Translations under genes and position numbers: made by a program
Origin: Pelomonas cellulosilytica
GTDB taxonomy: Bacteria; Pseudomonadota; Gammaproteobacteria; Burkholderiales; Burkholderiaceae_C
Reading direction: 5' to 3'
DNA length: 64,000 nucleotides
NCBI RefSeq assembly: GCF_021353265.1
Contig: NZ_JAJTWU010000008.1
Span: 1 to 64,000 of the forward strand
The notes under the pieces: model-generated
The model's input: the letters and a program-made list of their open reading frames with translations, nothing else
What the model was told of the DNA's origin: nothing
Database searches by the model: none
Shown: one piece after another, positions 19,557 through 28,935 of the stretch
How the letters are laid out: the number at the start of each line of letters is the position of its first letter
Position numbering within the stretch: position 1 is the first letter of the stretch

Positions 19557-20288
19557 ATGACCCGCTTCACGCAAAAGACCGTCCTCGTCACCGGCGGCAC
19601 TTCCGGCATCGGCCTGGCCGCGGCCCGCGCTTTCAAGGCCGAAGGCGCGCACGTCATCGTCACCGCCCGTCCGGGCAAGCAGATGGACAGCGAAGGCTTC
19701 GAGCTGGTCCCGCTGGACGCCTCAGATGTGCTCGGCGCCCGCGCGCTCGGCGCGCATCTTGCTGCTGCCGGGCGCCAACTGGACGCCGTCTTTGTCAATG
19801 CCGGCATCGCCGAGTTCGCCTCTCTGGCTGACGCGAGCGAAGATCTGTGGAATCGCACCTTCGACACCAATGCCAAGGGCGCGTTCTTCCTGATCCAGGC
19901 GTTGCGGCCCGTGCTGGCGCGCGGAGCGTCCATCGTGCTGAATGGCTCGATCAACGCGCGCATCGGTATGCCGAATTCGGCCATCTACGCTGCAAGCAAG
20001 GCCGCGCTGATCTCCCTGGCGAAGACGTTGTCGGCGGAGCTGCTGCCGCAGGGCGCTCGCGTCAATGTCGTCAGCCCTGGGCCCGTTCACACGCCGCTGT
20101 ATGGCAAGCTTGGCTTCGATGCCGAGACGCTGAAGACCGTAGCCGCGCAGATCCAAAGCCAGGTACCGCTCGGCCGCTTCGGCACGCCGGAGGAGATCGC
20201 CTCGACCGTGCTGCACCTCAGCGCCCCGGAGTCGGCGTTCATCGTGGGCACCGAAGTGATTGCCGATGGCGGCATGAGCCAGCTCTGA
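19557..20288 (+). CDS. Short-chain dehydrogenase/reductase
   Basis: A 243-residue classical SDR. The NAD(P)-binding motif TGGTSGIG is at residues 12-19, the NAG motif (VNAGIAEF) near 84, and the catalytic Ser and YxxxK (YAASK) near 138-150. The C-terminal PEEIASTVLHL and IVGTEVIADGGMSQL are typical of the family. AAAGGA lies 5 bp before the start. It is divergent from the LysR gene and likely under its control. The substrate is unknown. It ends 3 bp from the convergent SDR gene. Confidence 0.92.
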   Translation: MTRFTQKTVLVTGGTSGIGLAAARAFKAEGAHVIVTARPGKQMDSEGFELVPLDASDVLGARALGAHLAAAGRQLDAVFVNAGIAEFASLADASEDLWNRTFDTNAKGAFFLIQALRPVLARGASIVLNGSINARIGMPNSAIYAASKAALISLAKTLSAELLPQGARVNVVSPGPVHTPLYGKLGFDAETLKTVAAQIQSQVPLGRFGTPEEIASTVLHLSAPESAFIVGTEVIADGGMSQL

Positions 20289-20291
20289 ATC

Positions 20292-21083
20292 TCAGAATGC
20301 ACTCTTGACCACGCCACCATCGACGCGGAGTGCCGCGCCGGTGGTGGCGGACGCCAGCGGGCTGGCCACATAGGCGACGAGGGACGCCACCTCCTGCGGG
20401 GTGCCGAAGCGCTTGATAAGCGACGTGGGCCGCACTTTGTCGAAGAACTCGGCCTCGACCTGCTCGAACGTCTTGCCGGCGGCGTGGGCCATGTCCTGCA
20501 CGAAGTCGCCCACCCCTCGCGATTTTGTCGGCCCGGGCAGTACGCTGTTGACCGTGATGCCTGTGCCGGCAACGGATTCGGCCAACCCACGCGAGACGGC
20601 AAGTTGGGCGGTCTTGCTCACGCCGTAGTGAATCATCTCCGTGGGAATCTGCACGGCGCTTTCACTGGAGATGAAGATGATGCGTCCCCAATTGGCGCGC
20701 TTCATTGCGGGCAGCATCAGACGGGCCAGCCGCACGCCGCTCAGCACGTTGACGTCGAAGAAGCGCATCCAGTCCTCGTCGGGAATGTCTTCGAAGGCCT
20801 TCGGCTCGAAAATGCCGAGGTTGTTGACGAGGATCTCGATGCCCGTACGCTGGCGCACGAGTTCCTCGGCCGCCGCCGCGCGACTGAGGTCGCCCGCGTA
20901 GCCTTCGATGGTGCCGCCGGTGTCCGAGCGCATCCGCTCGACGGCCTCGTCGACCGCGGCCTGTGTGCGCCCGTTGACGATGACACGGGCGCCTTCATGC
21001 GCCAGCGTGCGCGCGATGGCGTAGCCGATGCCGGCCGTACTGCCGCTGACCAGGGCAAGCTTGCCCTCGAGTTTCAGATCCAT
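20292..21083 (-). CDS. Short-chain dehydrogenase/reductase
   Basis: A 263-residue SDR with SGSTAGIGYAIA at residues 13-24, NNLGIFEP in place of the usual NNAG, FISSESA and the YxxxK motif as HYGVSK. The start MDLKLEGK has GAGGAGAG upstream; upstream in-frame codons overlap the neighbouring gene and show no family similarity. It is the last gene of a leftward group of three with the two secreted proteins upstream (11-bp gap). The substrate cannot be deduced. Confidence 0.9.
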   Translation of the reverse strand: MDLKLEGKLALVSGSTAGIGYAIARTLAHEGARVIVNGRTQAAVDEAVERMRSDTGGTIEGYAGDLSRAAAAEELVRQRTGIEILVNNLGIFEPKAFEDIPDEDWMRFFDVNVLSGVRLARLMLPAMKRANWGRIIFISSESAVQIPTEMIHYGVSKTAQLAVSRGLAESVAGTGITVNSVLPGPTKSRGVGDFVQDMAHAAGKTFEQVEAEFFDKVRPTSLIKRFGTPQEVASLVAYVASPLASATTGAALRVDGGVVKSAF

Positions 21084-21094
21084 GTTGACTCTCC

Positions 21095-21895
21095 TCAGGA
21101 AGTGGCTGGGTGCGCCGGATGGCCGACGCTTCGGATCAGGTTCACCGGCGTGAACGGCAGGCTCGCGCCATCGCACGTCTCGTCATGACTCAGCGGCGCC
21201 TCGAAGGCCGCACATTGCCGGTTGCCGGCGGGGTCCTCGAGGCCTGGATGTGTCACCAGCCGGTGCTGGCCCAGAGTCCAGGGCTGCGACGGCCTGAAGC
21301 GCCACGTTGAGTCGCCATCGTTGAGGGTGGTGGTACCGGCAACGCGGCGCCCCTGGCTGTCCAGCACGGCGATGAGCCGCTCGCCGACGGAACTGATCGG
21401 CGTTCTCAGGTCAACGGACAGCGTGTCCCGTGTGCCGCTGCGTGGCGGGCGAACGCGCCACTGCCTGGGACGCAGCGGCTGCGACGCGGCGGCAGTGACC
21501 CGCCAGGACTTGACCGTAGGTGGCTCGTGCGCATCGCGGCCCGCGACGCGCAGGCTGATGGTGGCACCTTCCTTCAGGGCGCGCCCTGCTGCCAGGTTGG
21601 GCCCGACGCCGGACTTCACACGTCCCGGGTCGAGCAGGACGGTGATTCGCCGACCGTCCGCGTCGGGCAATGCGACGTCGAGCAGCGCGTGCCGGATTTC
21701 CTGGCCATCGGCATCGAGCAGCATCAGCCGCTCGACGTCGAAGGGCAGCGCCTGAGGTCGGTCGAAGCGCAACTCGAACCTCAGCAAGTTCTCCGGCACC
21801 TCAGCGCCGGCGGGGTGGATGTCCACGGAAGCGGCGCGGGCGAGGGATGCCGCTGCCAGGCTCGCGATCGCCATGACCCGGCAAAGGCGTTTCAT
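21095..21895 (-). CDS. Secreted hypothetical protein
   Basis: A 266-residue protein with a Sec signal peptide (MKRLCRVMAIASLAAASLARA). The remainder is beta-rich. An N-terminal segment (ENLLRFELRFDRP, VERLMLLDADGQEI, ITVLLDPGRVKSGVGPN) recalls Ig-like/SbsA-type domains. Near the C-terminus are a PAGNRQCAAFEAP segment and a second cysteine, which may form a disulfide. Its start overlaps the stop of the upstream gene (ATGA), so the two are coupled and probably act together in the periplasm. I do not recognise a defined family. Confidence 0.7.
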   Translation of the reverse strand: MKRLCRVMAIASLAAASLARAASVDIHPAGAEVPENLLRFELRFDRPQALPFDVERLMLLDADGQEIRHALLDVALPDADGRRITVLLDPGRVKSGVGPNLAAGRALKEGATISLRVAGRDAHEPPTVKSWRVTAAASQPLRPRQWRVRPPRSGTRDTLSVDLRTPISSVGERLIAVLDSQGRRVAGTTTLNDGDSTWRFRPSQPWTLGQHRLVTHPGLEDPAGNRQCAAFEAPLSHDETCDGASLPFTPVNLIRSVGHPAHPATS

Positions 21896-23163
21896 GGCTT
21901 GGCGGGCGGCGCCAGGTCGGCATAGCCCTCGTCAATGCGCAGCGTGCGGTGTACGCCGCTCCACTGGTCGTTCTCCGGGTACTTGAAGTCCGCGAAGTCG
22001 TACTCGTTGACGAAGTCGCTCAGCCGCAGGAACAAGCCTTTGCGCATGGATACCAGCTCCATGGCTCCGCTCGCCTCGTTACGGCGCAGTGCGGCGAAGA
22101 AGGTGGCGTCCTGGTTGTCGATCTGGGCCACGCGCATCGGGATGTACGTGGACTTGAGGCCCAGCGTCGGCTCGGCCGGCCATTTGATCGGCGTGGAGAG
22201 GCCTGGCTTCGCGGACGCGTCGGCGATGTCGGCGACAGACACCAAGTCGGCGGACTTGTGCGAATGCGTCAGCAGCACCATCGGCCCTTGCCCGGCGTCG
22301 AACATCACCATACCGGCCGGCGCGCTTCCCCAGCCGAACTCTGCCACTGTCTTCGCTGCGATGTGGGCCCCGTCCTTCAGGTCCTTCAGGGGAATGGTGA
22401 CCAACGGAGAGCAGGTGAAGGCTGCGACCAGCGTTGGCTCGCCGTTCAGGTTCGTGATCACCATCTTGCGGATGGGTGCGCGGGTTTCCAGCTGGTTGTG
22501 CACCGGGTGGTACATCTCGACGCTGCTGACAGCGGCACCGCCTTTGAAGGGGAAGTCGAAGACGCGCAGCGTCGACGCGAACGTCGCGTTGGACAGCCCG
22601 GCCACGTAGAGCTTGCCGTCGTGGAACTTCATGTCGGTCACGGTGAGGCTAGCGGCCTGCGTGTCGCGCCAAAGTTTCTTGTCGGCAGCGGGCAGGTTGC
22701 CGATAGCGACTGACTCGCGCTTGCTGCGTTCCATGTCGACCCGGCCCACTTTGCCCGCAGCGTCGACGGAGACGAGCACCGGCTTGTGCGGGGTGCCCGC
22801 GGTGCCTCCGTCGACCGACAGCGTGATGTAGGCGACCTCGCTGCCCGGCCGGACGGCCATGTCCTCGAAGCGCAGCCGTTCCGGGCGGGTGTGCAACGCA
22901 GTGGCGATGGCGCCCGACACATCCTTCAAATTGAACGGCGTCGGCGTGCGGGAGGTCACCGGCGGCAAGGTGAGGGTATGCAACTGGCCGGCGCGCCAGT
23001 CCGCGATGACCACAGTGTTCTCATCGACGAAGGTCATCTTGCCGGCGGATTCCACGGGGGCGCCGAAGGCCTGTGCTGCGTGCAGTGCCAGGGCCAGCAC
23101 GGTGCATCGCAGTGCTCGGGCGCGCGGGCGGCGTACCGGTAGGGGAAGGGACTGTGGACTCAT
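21892..23163 (-). CDS. Secreted beta-propeller-like hypothetical protein
   Basis: A 423-residue protein with a signal peptide (positively charged PVRRPRARALRCT, then VLALALHAAQAFGAP). The mature part opens with MTFVDENTVVIADWRAGQLH and contains repeated strands with VYITL/VVIADW/KLYVAGLSN-type segments typical of propeller folds. The start MSPQSLPL is preceded by GAGGAGC with proper spacing. It is cotranslated with the next secreted protein. No enzyme motif is visible and the function is unknown. It is divergent from the secreted alpha/beta hydrolase at 23314. Confidence 0.75.
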   Translation of the reverse strand: MSPQSLPLPVRRPRARALRCTVLALALHAAQAFGAPVESAGKMTFVDENTVVIADWRAGQLHTLTLPPVTSRTPTPFNLKDVSGAIATALHTRPERLRFEDMAVRPGSEVAYITLSVDGGTAGTPHKPVLVSVDAAGKVGRVDMERSKRESVAIGNLPAADKKLWRDTQAASLTVTDMKFHDGKLYVAGLSNATFASTLRVFDFPFKGGAAVSSVEMYHPVHNQLETRAPIRKMVITNLNGEPTLVAAFTCSPLVTIPLKDLKDGAHIAAKTVAEFGWGSAPAGMVMFDAGQGPMVLLTHSHKSADLVSVADIADASAKPGLSTPIKWPAEPTLGLKSTYIPMRVAQIDNQDATFFAALRRNEASGAMELVSMRKGLFLRLSDFVNEYDFADFKYPENDQWSGVHRTLRIDEGYADLAPPAKP

Positions 23164-23313
23164 GACGTTGCTCCTCAAAGGGTGAGCACACTGTCAGTGG
23201 ACGAGGGCCGTGTGCCCACTCCCGGTCGGACCAGGCGCGCTTCTCTCCTTTGGGGCATGCAGCAGCTAGCGGGGCCGTCAAGACTGACGAGCCACTCAGT
23301 CCAGGAGCACCCC

Positions 23314-24291
23314 ATGCCGCATTCAACTTCCACACGGGCCGACGCGCCGCGTTGGCAACGCTGGGCCGGCCCGCTGGCCCTGTCCGTGCTGCTGATGGCG
23401 GGGCTGCCCTGCCAGGCGGACACAGCTGTGCCCGTGTTTCCCGAGAGCTTCGCGGTTCGCGACCTCGAAGGCGAGGGCGCCACACTCCATGTGCGTATCG
23501 GCGGCCAGGGCCGTGCAGCGGTGGTCCTGCTGCACGGCTTTGGCGAAACCGGCGACATGTGGGCGCCGTTGGCGGCCCGATTGGCGGAGCGCTTCACCGT
23601 CATTATTCCGGACCTGCGGGGCATGGGCCTGTCGGCGCGGCCCGAGGGCGGCTATGACAAGAAGACGCAGGCCCGCCAGCTCGCGGCGGTGCTGGACGGC
23701 CTGGGCGTCGGGCCTGTGGCGCTGGTCACCCACGACATTGGAAACATGGTGGGCTATGCGTTTGCGGCGCAGTACCCGGGCCGCGTGACTCGATTTGCCA
23801 TCATCGATGCGCCACTGCCCGGCATCGAGCCGTGGACCGAGATCGCTCGACGTCATGCGGTGTGGCATTGGTCGTTCTGGGGCGCGGACGCCGAGCGCCT
23901 CGTGGCCGGCCGTGAGCGCATCTACCTGGATCGCTTCTGGAACGAGTTCGCGGCCCCGGGGAACCGCTACCCGGAGAGCTGGCGTGGGCACTACGCGGCT
24001 CTTTACGGCCAGCCCGGCGCCATGCGCGCGGCGTTCGAGCAGTTCAAGGCCTTCGACCAGGATGCCGTCGACAACCGCGCGTTCGCCGCCAAGGCCAAGC
24101 TCTCGATGCCGGTGCTGGCGGTCGGCGGCGGGCGGTCCTACGGCACGACGATGGCCGCGGTGATGAGGAACGTGGCCGACGATGTCACGGAGGAGGTCAT
24201 CGCCGGCGCGGGCCACTGGGTGCTGGAAGAGCGCCCCGCCGAGCTCATTGCAGCGGTGCGCCGTTTCCTCGAAGTGTCGCCGTTGCGCTGA
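23314..24291 (+). CDS. Secreted alpha/beta hydrolase, epoxide-hydrolase-like
   Basis: A 325-residue protein. The start MPHSTS is preceded by CAGGAG and followed by a signal peptide ending near QADTA. The fold shows the oxyanion motif HGFGETGDMW, the nucleophile elbow THDIGNM with Asp as nucleophile (the epoxide hydrolase/haloalkane dehalogenase type rather than an esterase), and the catalytic His in GAGHWVLEERP. It is a clear paralogue of the hydrolase at 32238, with the same HGFG-TGDMWAPLA and LAGRERI-LDRF phrases. It should work in the periplasm on a small molecule. It is convergent with the porin gene. Confidence 0.88.
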   Translation: MPHSTSTRADAPRWQRWAGPLALSVLLMAGLPCQADTAVPVFPESFAVRDLEGEGATLHVRIGGQGRAAVVLLHGFGETGDMWAPLAARLAERFTVIIPDLRGMGLSARPEGGYDKKTQARQLAAVLDGLGVGPVALVTHDIGNMVGYAFAAQYPGRVTRFAIIDAPLPGIEPWTEIARRHAVWHWSFWGADAERLVAGRERIYLDRFWNEFAAPGNRYPESWRGHYAALYGQPGAMRAAFEQFKAFDQDAVDNRAFAAKAKLSMPVLAVGGGRSYGTTMAAVMRNVADDVTEEVIAGAGHWVLEERPAELIAAVRRFLEVSPLR

Positions 24292-24300
24292 TCAACGCCG

Positions 24301-25350
24301 CTAGAAGCGGTGCCGGACGCCGAGCGCGGCGCCGTGCTGCTGGCCCCGATGGGTCATGAACGCTGTTAGCGGATAGGCCCCCGTTATCCGGTTGGCGTCC
24401 AGCACGACGTACAAGTCTGTGCGTTTCGATAGCAGATAGTCCACATGCAGCCACGCGAGCTGCCTGGAGCCTGCAGCGACTCGCCGCTGGCGGTCCTCGC
24501 CGGCGCTCAGGGTGTAAACGAACGACCCGGCGGAGTAAGCCAGGGCGCCCACCCAGACCGTGTTGGTTTGCCGACTGAGGCTGTCGCGTCGCTTCATCGT
24601 GCCAAGGTAAGCCTTCCAACCGCTGGCGAGTTTGAATGCCGCGCCCGTGCCTAGCACGCGCCGCGTCTCCGAGTTGTCGACGTTATGCATGGACGATGAA
24701 TACGCCGCTGCATCGACGCCGTCCGCCTTGTACGCGACTGCGAAAGCCCAAGATGCGCCGTTCATGCCTTCGCCGAGCGTCGCGCTGACGCTGGCGCTGA
24801 CCGGACCGGCGTCGACGGTGTACTGGACCATGTTGTCCTGCCGGATCAACTGGTGCCCGACCAGCAGCGCGAGCACCTCCTGGTTCGGATTGGCGTTGGG
24901 CTGGAATCGGCCGGAATACACGTTGGCCAGCGTGTACTGCCGTCCGATCGTCAGCGTTCCTGCGCTCCCGGCGTTCAGTCCGACTAGCGCCTCCCGGCCG
25001 AATGCGCGACCTGCCGGCGCCGCGGTCTGGCCGTAGTTGGCCGCGGCCGTGACCTGCATCAGCGTGCCGGCAGACGGATCGAGGCCTTGCTCGATTGAGA
25101 AGAAGGCCTTCATTCCGCTGCTCAGATCCTCAGTGCCCCGAAATCCCAGTCGACTGCCTGTGAAGGCGCCGTCATTCATGCTGAACAGGCTTGAGCCTCC
25201 CGCGTCAGCGTGCGTCGCATGCCGGAGCGTCGTGTCCAGCAGTCCATAGACGCTAACGCTGGGCTCGGCCCGGCTCGCCGGCGGCGCACAAAGACTAAGC
25301 ACCAAGGGCGCCTGGAACCTGAGGAGCGCCCACATCAGGCCTAGCCTCAT
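24301..25350 (-). CDS. Outer-membrane porin, Gram-negative (Burkholderia type)
   Basis: A 349-residue trimeric-porin-like barrel. A signal peptide ends near SRAEP. Next come VSVYGLLDTTLRH, the eyelet region (GSRLGFRGTEDLSSGMKAFF), alternating amphipathic strands, and the terminal RHRF with a C-terminal Phe needed for barrel assembly. Its ATG overlaps the stop of the upstream MFS gene (ATGA). It is the last gene of a leftward group (membrane protein, hydrolase, MFS, porin) and could supply outer-membrane passage for the same compound. Confidence 0.88.
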   Translation of the reverse strand: MRLGLMWALLRFQAPLVLSLCAPPASRAEPSVSVYGLLDTTLRHATHADAGGSSLFSMNDGAFTGSRLGFRGTEDLSSGMKAFFSIEQGLDPSAGTLMQVTAAANYGQTAAPAGRAFGREALVGLNAGSAGTLTIGRQYTLANVYSGRFQPNANPNQEVLALLVGHQLIRQDNMVQYTVDAGPVSASVSATLGEGMNGASWAFAVAYKADGVDAAAYSSSMHNVDNSETRRVLGTGAAFKLASGWKAYLGTMKRRDSLSRQTNTVWVGALAYSAGSFVYTLSAGEDRQRRVAAGSRQLAWLHVDYLLSKRTDLYVVLDANRITGAYPLTAFMTHRGQQHGAALGVRHRF

Positions 25351-26582
25351 GAGACCCCGCCAGGCAGATGCCGCGCGGGACGAACGGCGCGATGCGCCGC
25401 GGCACGCTGCCGCCACACGCTGTAGCCCGCCACGGCCAGGCCCAGGAGCGTCGGTCCCGCGGCAACCCAGGGCAAGATTGCCAGGCCGGGGCCGCGCGCG
25501 ATCACGACACCGCCCAGCCACGCCCCGAGCGCGTTGCCGAGATTGAAGGCCGCGATGTTCAGGCTGGAGGCCATGCTCTGCCCGGCGCCCCGCGCCTGAT
25601 TCAGCACGCGCAGTTGCAAGGGCGACACCGTAGCGAAGGCGCCCGTGCCCAGTAGGCCGACGAACAGCACCGCAGTCGCACGGTGCCCCATGGCGAAGCC
25701 CATCAGCACCAGCACACCGGCCAGCGCCGCCAGCGAGCCCAGCAGCATGAGCACCGGCGCACGGTCCGTCAGCCTGCCGCCGATGACATTTCCCAGCACC
25801 ATGCCGACGCCGAACACCAGAAGGATCGCTGACACTTCGGCCTCGGCGAACCCGCTGACCTGCGTCAGCAGCGGCTGGATGAAGGTGAACACGGCGAAGA
25901 CGCCGGCGAAGCCGAAGACGGTGGCCGCGAGGCCGAGCAGCACGTGCAGGCGGCCGAGCACCTTGAACTCTTCCGTCAACGACACGCCGCTGCCGCAGCC
26001 GGCCTCGCGCGCCGACAAGAACAGCGCGATGACCGCCGTCGCGAGAACGCCGATGGCGCACACTGCCCAGAACGTGGACCGCCACCCGAAGTGCAGGCCG
26101 AGCCACGAGCCAGCGGGCACGCCGAGCAGCGTTGCGACGGTGAGGCCGGTGAACATGGTCGAGATGGCCGCCGCCTTGCGGTCCGGAGGCACCATGCTGG
26201 CGGCCACCACCGCGCCGACGCCGAAGAATGTGCCGTGGGCCAGCGACGTGACCACGCGAGCGACCATCAGCACCGAGTAGCTCGGTGCCACAGCGCAGGC
26301 CAGGTTGCCCAGCGTGAAGATGACCATGAGCGCCAGCAGTGCGGTCTTTCGTGGCACCTTGCTGAGCGCGGCGGTGAGCAGCGGCGCGCCCACAAAGACG
26401 CCGAGCGCGTAGCCGGAGATCAACAGGCCGGCGCTGGGCAGGCTGACATGCAGGTCAGCAGCGAGCTGTATCAGCAGGCCCATGATGACGAACTCGGTGG
26501 TGCCGATGCCGAAGGCGCCGAGGGTCAGCGCGTAGAGAGCCAGCGAGGAGCGCTTGCCGTCCGAGGCTATGGTGTGGGTCAT
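25347..26582 (-). CDS. MFS transporter, DHA1/AraJ-like drug or sugar efflux type
   Basis: A 411-residue protein with 12 predicted membrane helices. The first segment reads LALYALTLGAFGIGTTEFVIM, the hallmark opening of AraJ/YdhP-type DHA1 permeases. The cytoplasmic loop motif after helix 2 is SKVPRKTALL. There is a further GRLTDRAP loop in the second half. It lies 21 bp after the hydrolase gene and overlaps the porin start. The substrate is unknown; efflux is more likely than uptake for this subfamily. Confidence 0.88.
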   Translation of the reverse strand: MTHTIASDGKRSSLALYALTLGAFGIGTTEFVIMGLLIQLAADLHVSLPSAGLLISGYALGVFVGAPLLTAALSKVPRKTALLALMVIFTLGNLACAVAPSYSVLMVARVVTSLAHGTFFGVGAVVAASMVPPDRKAAAISTMFTGLTVATLLGVPAGSWLGLHFGWRSTFWAVCAIGVLATAVIALFLSAREAGCGSGVSLTEEFKVLGRLHVLLGLAATVFGFAGVFAVFTFIQPLLTQVSGFAEAEVSAILLVFGVGMVLGNVIGGRLTDRAPVLMLLGSLAALAGVLVLMGFAMGHRATAVLFVGLLGTGAFATVSPLQLRVLNQARGAGQSMASSLNIAAFNLGNALGAWLGGVVIARGPGLAILPWVAAGPTLLGLAVAGYSVWRQRAAAHRAVRPARHLPGGVS

Positions 26583-26603
26583 GCTTCACTCCCGGCGGTG
26601 CTG

Positions 26604-27392
26604 TCAGTCGCGGCTGCTCGAGCGGGCGGCTTCCACGATCAGCGCGGCGACTTCGCGCGGATGGGACACCATCAGCGCGTGCGAGCCGTCCTTCACCACG
26701 ACGGTCCTTTTCGCCTTCGCGCGTTCGGCCATGAAGGCCATGGCTTGCGGAGGAATGTTGAGGTCACCGGTGCCGTAGATGGCCCAGGAGGGAAGGTCCT
26801 TCCATGCCGGCGCGGGCGCAGCCTCTGACAGCGCCGTCGCCTTGATCGGACGCTGCGTCGCCGCCATGGTCTGGGCCTGCGCGAGCGGCACGTCGGCGGC
26901 GAACTGCTGCGGGAACTTGTCTTGCTGCACGTAGAGGTCTTCGCCGCCGTCGGCGAGCTTGACCGGCACAGCGAGCGTGGGCGGCAGCGTGGAGCCGGGA
27001 AACTTGGCTGTCAGCGCGAGGGCGCTCTCACCCTGGTCGGGCGAGAAGGCCGCGACGAACACCAGCGCCTTGGCATTCGGCAGCCCGTTGGCCGCAGCTG
27101 AGATGACGGCGCCGCCGTAGGAGTGGCCGACCAGCACCACCGGGCCGTCGACCGAGCGGGCGAGCGCCGCGACGTAAGCACCGTCGGTGGCCACGCTGCG
27201 CAGCGGATTGGCGGCGGCGATGACGGTGTAGCCCTGCTGGATGAGCTCAGCGACGACGCCGTTCCAGCTCGACGAGCCGGCGAACGCCCCGTGGACCAGG
27301 ACGATGGTGGGCTTGGGGGGCGCGGCCATGACCGAGGCGGTGGCGATGGTCACGATGCCTGCGGCGAGAGCGCGCCTGATGGAACGGGTCAT
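26604..27392 (-). CDS. Secreted alpha/beta hydrolase, serine type
   Basis: A 262-residue protein with a signal peptide (MTRSIRRALAAGIVTIATASVMA). The oxyanion motif is VHGAFAGSSSW, the nucleophile elbow is GHSYGG (Ser), and the catalytic His is in DGSHALMVSHP. It belongs to the same broad family as salicylate-esterase/MhpC-like hydrolases with a C-terminal YGTGDLNIPP acid region. The start with AAAGGA upstream was preferred over one 13 codons earlier. It is in an operon with the MFS and porin genes. Confidence 0.85.
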   Translation of the reverse strand: MTRSIRRALAAGIVTIATASVMAAPPKPTIVLVHGAFAGSSSWNGVVAELIQQGYTVIAAANPLRSVATDGAYVAALARSVDGPVVLVGHSYGGAVISAAANGLPNAKALVFVAAFSPDQGESALALTAKFPGSTLPPTLAVPVKLADGGEDLYVQQDKFPQQFAADVPLAQAQTMAATQRPIKATALSEAAPAPAWKDLPSWAIYGTGDLNIPPQAMAFMAERAKAKRTVVVKDGSHALMVSHPREVAALIVEAARSSSRD

Positions 27393-27430
27393 GGTGCGGT
27401 CCTTTGATGAAGGGGGCGAGGATGTGGGCA

Positions 27431-27940
27431 TCAGGCCAGCCAGGTCCTGCGCATCTGCAGCGGCGTTCTCCAGATGTGCCGCACCTGCAGGCCGATGCCC
27501 AGCAGGTAGGTGAGGAAGACAAAGCCAAAGACCCGTTGCAGGGCAGGGTCGTCCGGGCCAGTGAACAGCGGTGCGCCGACAGGGATGCGTGTGAACGTCT
27601 CGTTCAGCGCCGGGATCATGTGGAAGAAGAGGGTGGTGGAGTAACCCAGCGTTTCAACGTAGGTGGCCGCGCGGCTGGTGTCGCGGTGGCGGCCGGCCGC
27701 CAGGGCGATGCCGAGCACGACGAGCGTGATGAGCGCGAGGCTGTGGGCAACGTTGAAGCCGCCGTGCATGAAGATGCCCAGGCTGGTCAGGCAGGCCAGC
27801 GCCGTGCAGGCGATGTAGATCTTGCCGAGCGCGAGGTCGGTACCGATGCGACCAAAGCGCAGCGACATGGCGAAGCCGCTGAGCACGGCGACGAGGGCGA
27901 TGGCCGTGTGCCCTGTACCGAGGGCGGAGAGTCCAAGCAT
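27431..27940 (-). CDS. Integral membrane protein, DUF2306-like
   Basis: A 169-residue hydrophobic protein with about four membrane helices (GHTAIALVAVLSGFAMSL, YIACTALACLTSLGIFM, SLALITLVVLGIALAA, VFGFVFLTYLLGIGLQV). The arrangement of an early conserved His, a GxxxxxK-IYIA segment and a later FHMIPALNE resembles the DUF2306 family of uncharacterised membrane proteins. The start has AGAAAGG upstream. It heads the leftward group with the hydrolase, MFS and porin genes. Function unknown. Confidence 0.65.
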   Translation of the reverse strand: MLGLSALGTGHTAIALVAVLSGFAMSLRFGRIGTDLALGKIYIACTALACLTSLGIFMHGGFNVAHSLALITLVVLGIALAAGRHRDTSRAATYVETLGYSTTLFFHMIPALNETFTRIPVGAPLFTGPDDPALQRVFGFVFLTYLLGIGLQVRHIWRTPLQMRRTWLA

Positions 27941-28109
27941 GACAAACAACCTTTCTGGCAATGAGCCCGGGTGGGGAGTGCCTAAAGACTAGGCACTCGT
28001 CCCGCCGCGCGCTCCTGCCACATGGCAGTGTCTGCATCTCCCATGCGGGGGGTGTCCGCCGCTTGGCCTCGCTTCACAGTCGCCTGACGTTTCACGATGG
28101 GAGTGCGCC

Positions 28110-28460
28110 ATGTCTTGGTCATCAGGGCTGTCACGATTCGTCCACGGCGGTTCGCGGATCGACCAATCACCGTCCGCCGCATGCGCGTTGGCGGATGCGA
28201 CTGACGTGAAGCGTCTCGCGAGTACCGCTACGGTGCGCTACGTCTTTGAACTGATCTGGCCGGAGGCCCACATCGACTGTCATGCCGGCGAAGCAAGCTG
28301 CCGCGTCGATGTCTGGCACCGGGGGCTGCTGCACGCCGTTCATGTGCCCTGGGCGCTCGTGGAGGTTGGCGGCGGCGTCCTGCTTGTGCGCGCCGTTTAC
28401 CGTGCCGGCCTGCCCGCCGTGTTGCGCTGGGCTGCCACCGGCTTGTCACGATCGCTTTGA
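28110..28460 (+). CDS. Hypothetical protein
   Basis: A possible 116-residue protein with GGGAG 8 bp before its ATG. It has no signal peptide. A central HAVHVPWALVEVGGGVLLVRAVY stretch (read here as short segments) is hydrophobic but hardly long enough for a membrane anchor. No family is recognised. It lies between the divergent membrane-protein gene and a broken LysR gene. Two TTCAC boxes at 28073 and 28091 precede it, 18 bp apart. It may be genuine; the support is the ribosome-binding site and an open frame only. Confidence 0.35.
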   Translation: MSWSSGLSRFVHGGSRIDQSPSAACALADATDVKRLASTATVRYVFELIWPEAHIDCHAGEASCRVDVWHRGLLHAVHVPWALVEVGGGVLLVRAVYRAGLPAVLRWAATGLSRSL

Positions 28461-28502
28461 ATACAGCGTTGCGGACTTGCCAGTCCGCTGGAGTGCCTGT
28501 CG

Positions 28503-28847
28503 ATGCATTCGATGAATCGACCTCGAATTCAAGAACTGACCGCCTTTCTGTCCGCGGTGGAGGCCGAGGGCTTCTCGGCCGCTGCGCGCCGCATGGGTGA
28601 CTCGCGGTCCGGCGTCAGCAAGTCCGTGAGTGCGCTGGAGCGACGGCTCGGCGTGCAGCTGCTTCATCGCAGCACGCGTGTGGTCAAGGTGACTGATGCC
28701 GGACGGCAGTACTACGAGAGCATGAAGCCGTTGCCGGATGAACTGGCGCAGGCGGATGGCGAGCTGAAGAGCAGTGCTCAAGAGCTGTCCGGCCGTGTAC
28801 GGATCGCGGCGGGCGGTTGCATTTGTTGCCGCTTCGGCTCGAGTTGA
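28503..28847 (+). pseudogene. LysR-family regulator, effector domain lost
   Basis: The first 98 residues are a normal LTTR DNA-binding domain and linker helix (FLSAVEAEGFSAAARRMG, SRSGVSKSVSALERRLGV, LLHRSTRVVKVTDAG). After LSGRVRIAA the frame runs into GGCICCRFGSS and stops. The adjacent frame carries a few more family residues (HLLPLRLELMA, to about 28850) before similarity ends completely. The roughly 200-residue effector domain is absent. The next gene, on the opposite strand, also loses its 3' end at this point, which indicates a single deletion. Confidence 0.8.
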
Positions 28848-28935
28848 TGGCCAGCGACAAGCGCTCCGGCGGCAGGAGCGCTCATGGCGGCACAAGACAA
28901 CGAAGCGTCAGGCGAAGTGGTACTGCGAGATGCCG

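Noticed and set aside
28072-28096. TTCAC pair before the hypothetical gene at 28110 as a full member of the motif family
   Set aside because: The boxes are 18 bp apart and only 15 bp from the start codon, unlike the 10-12 bp spacing and 50-80 bp distance of the others. Kept only as a remark.
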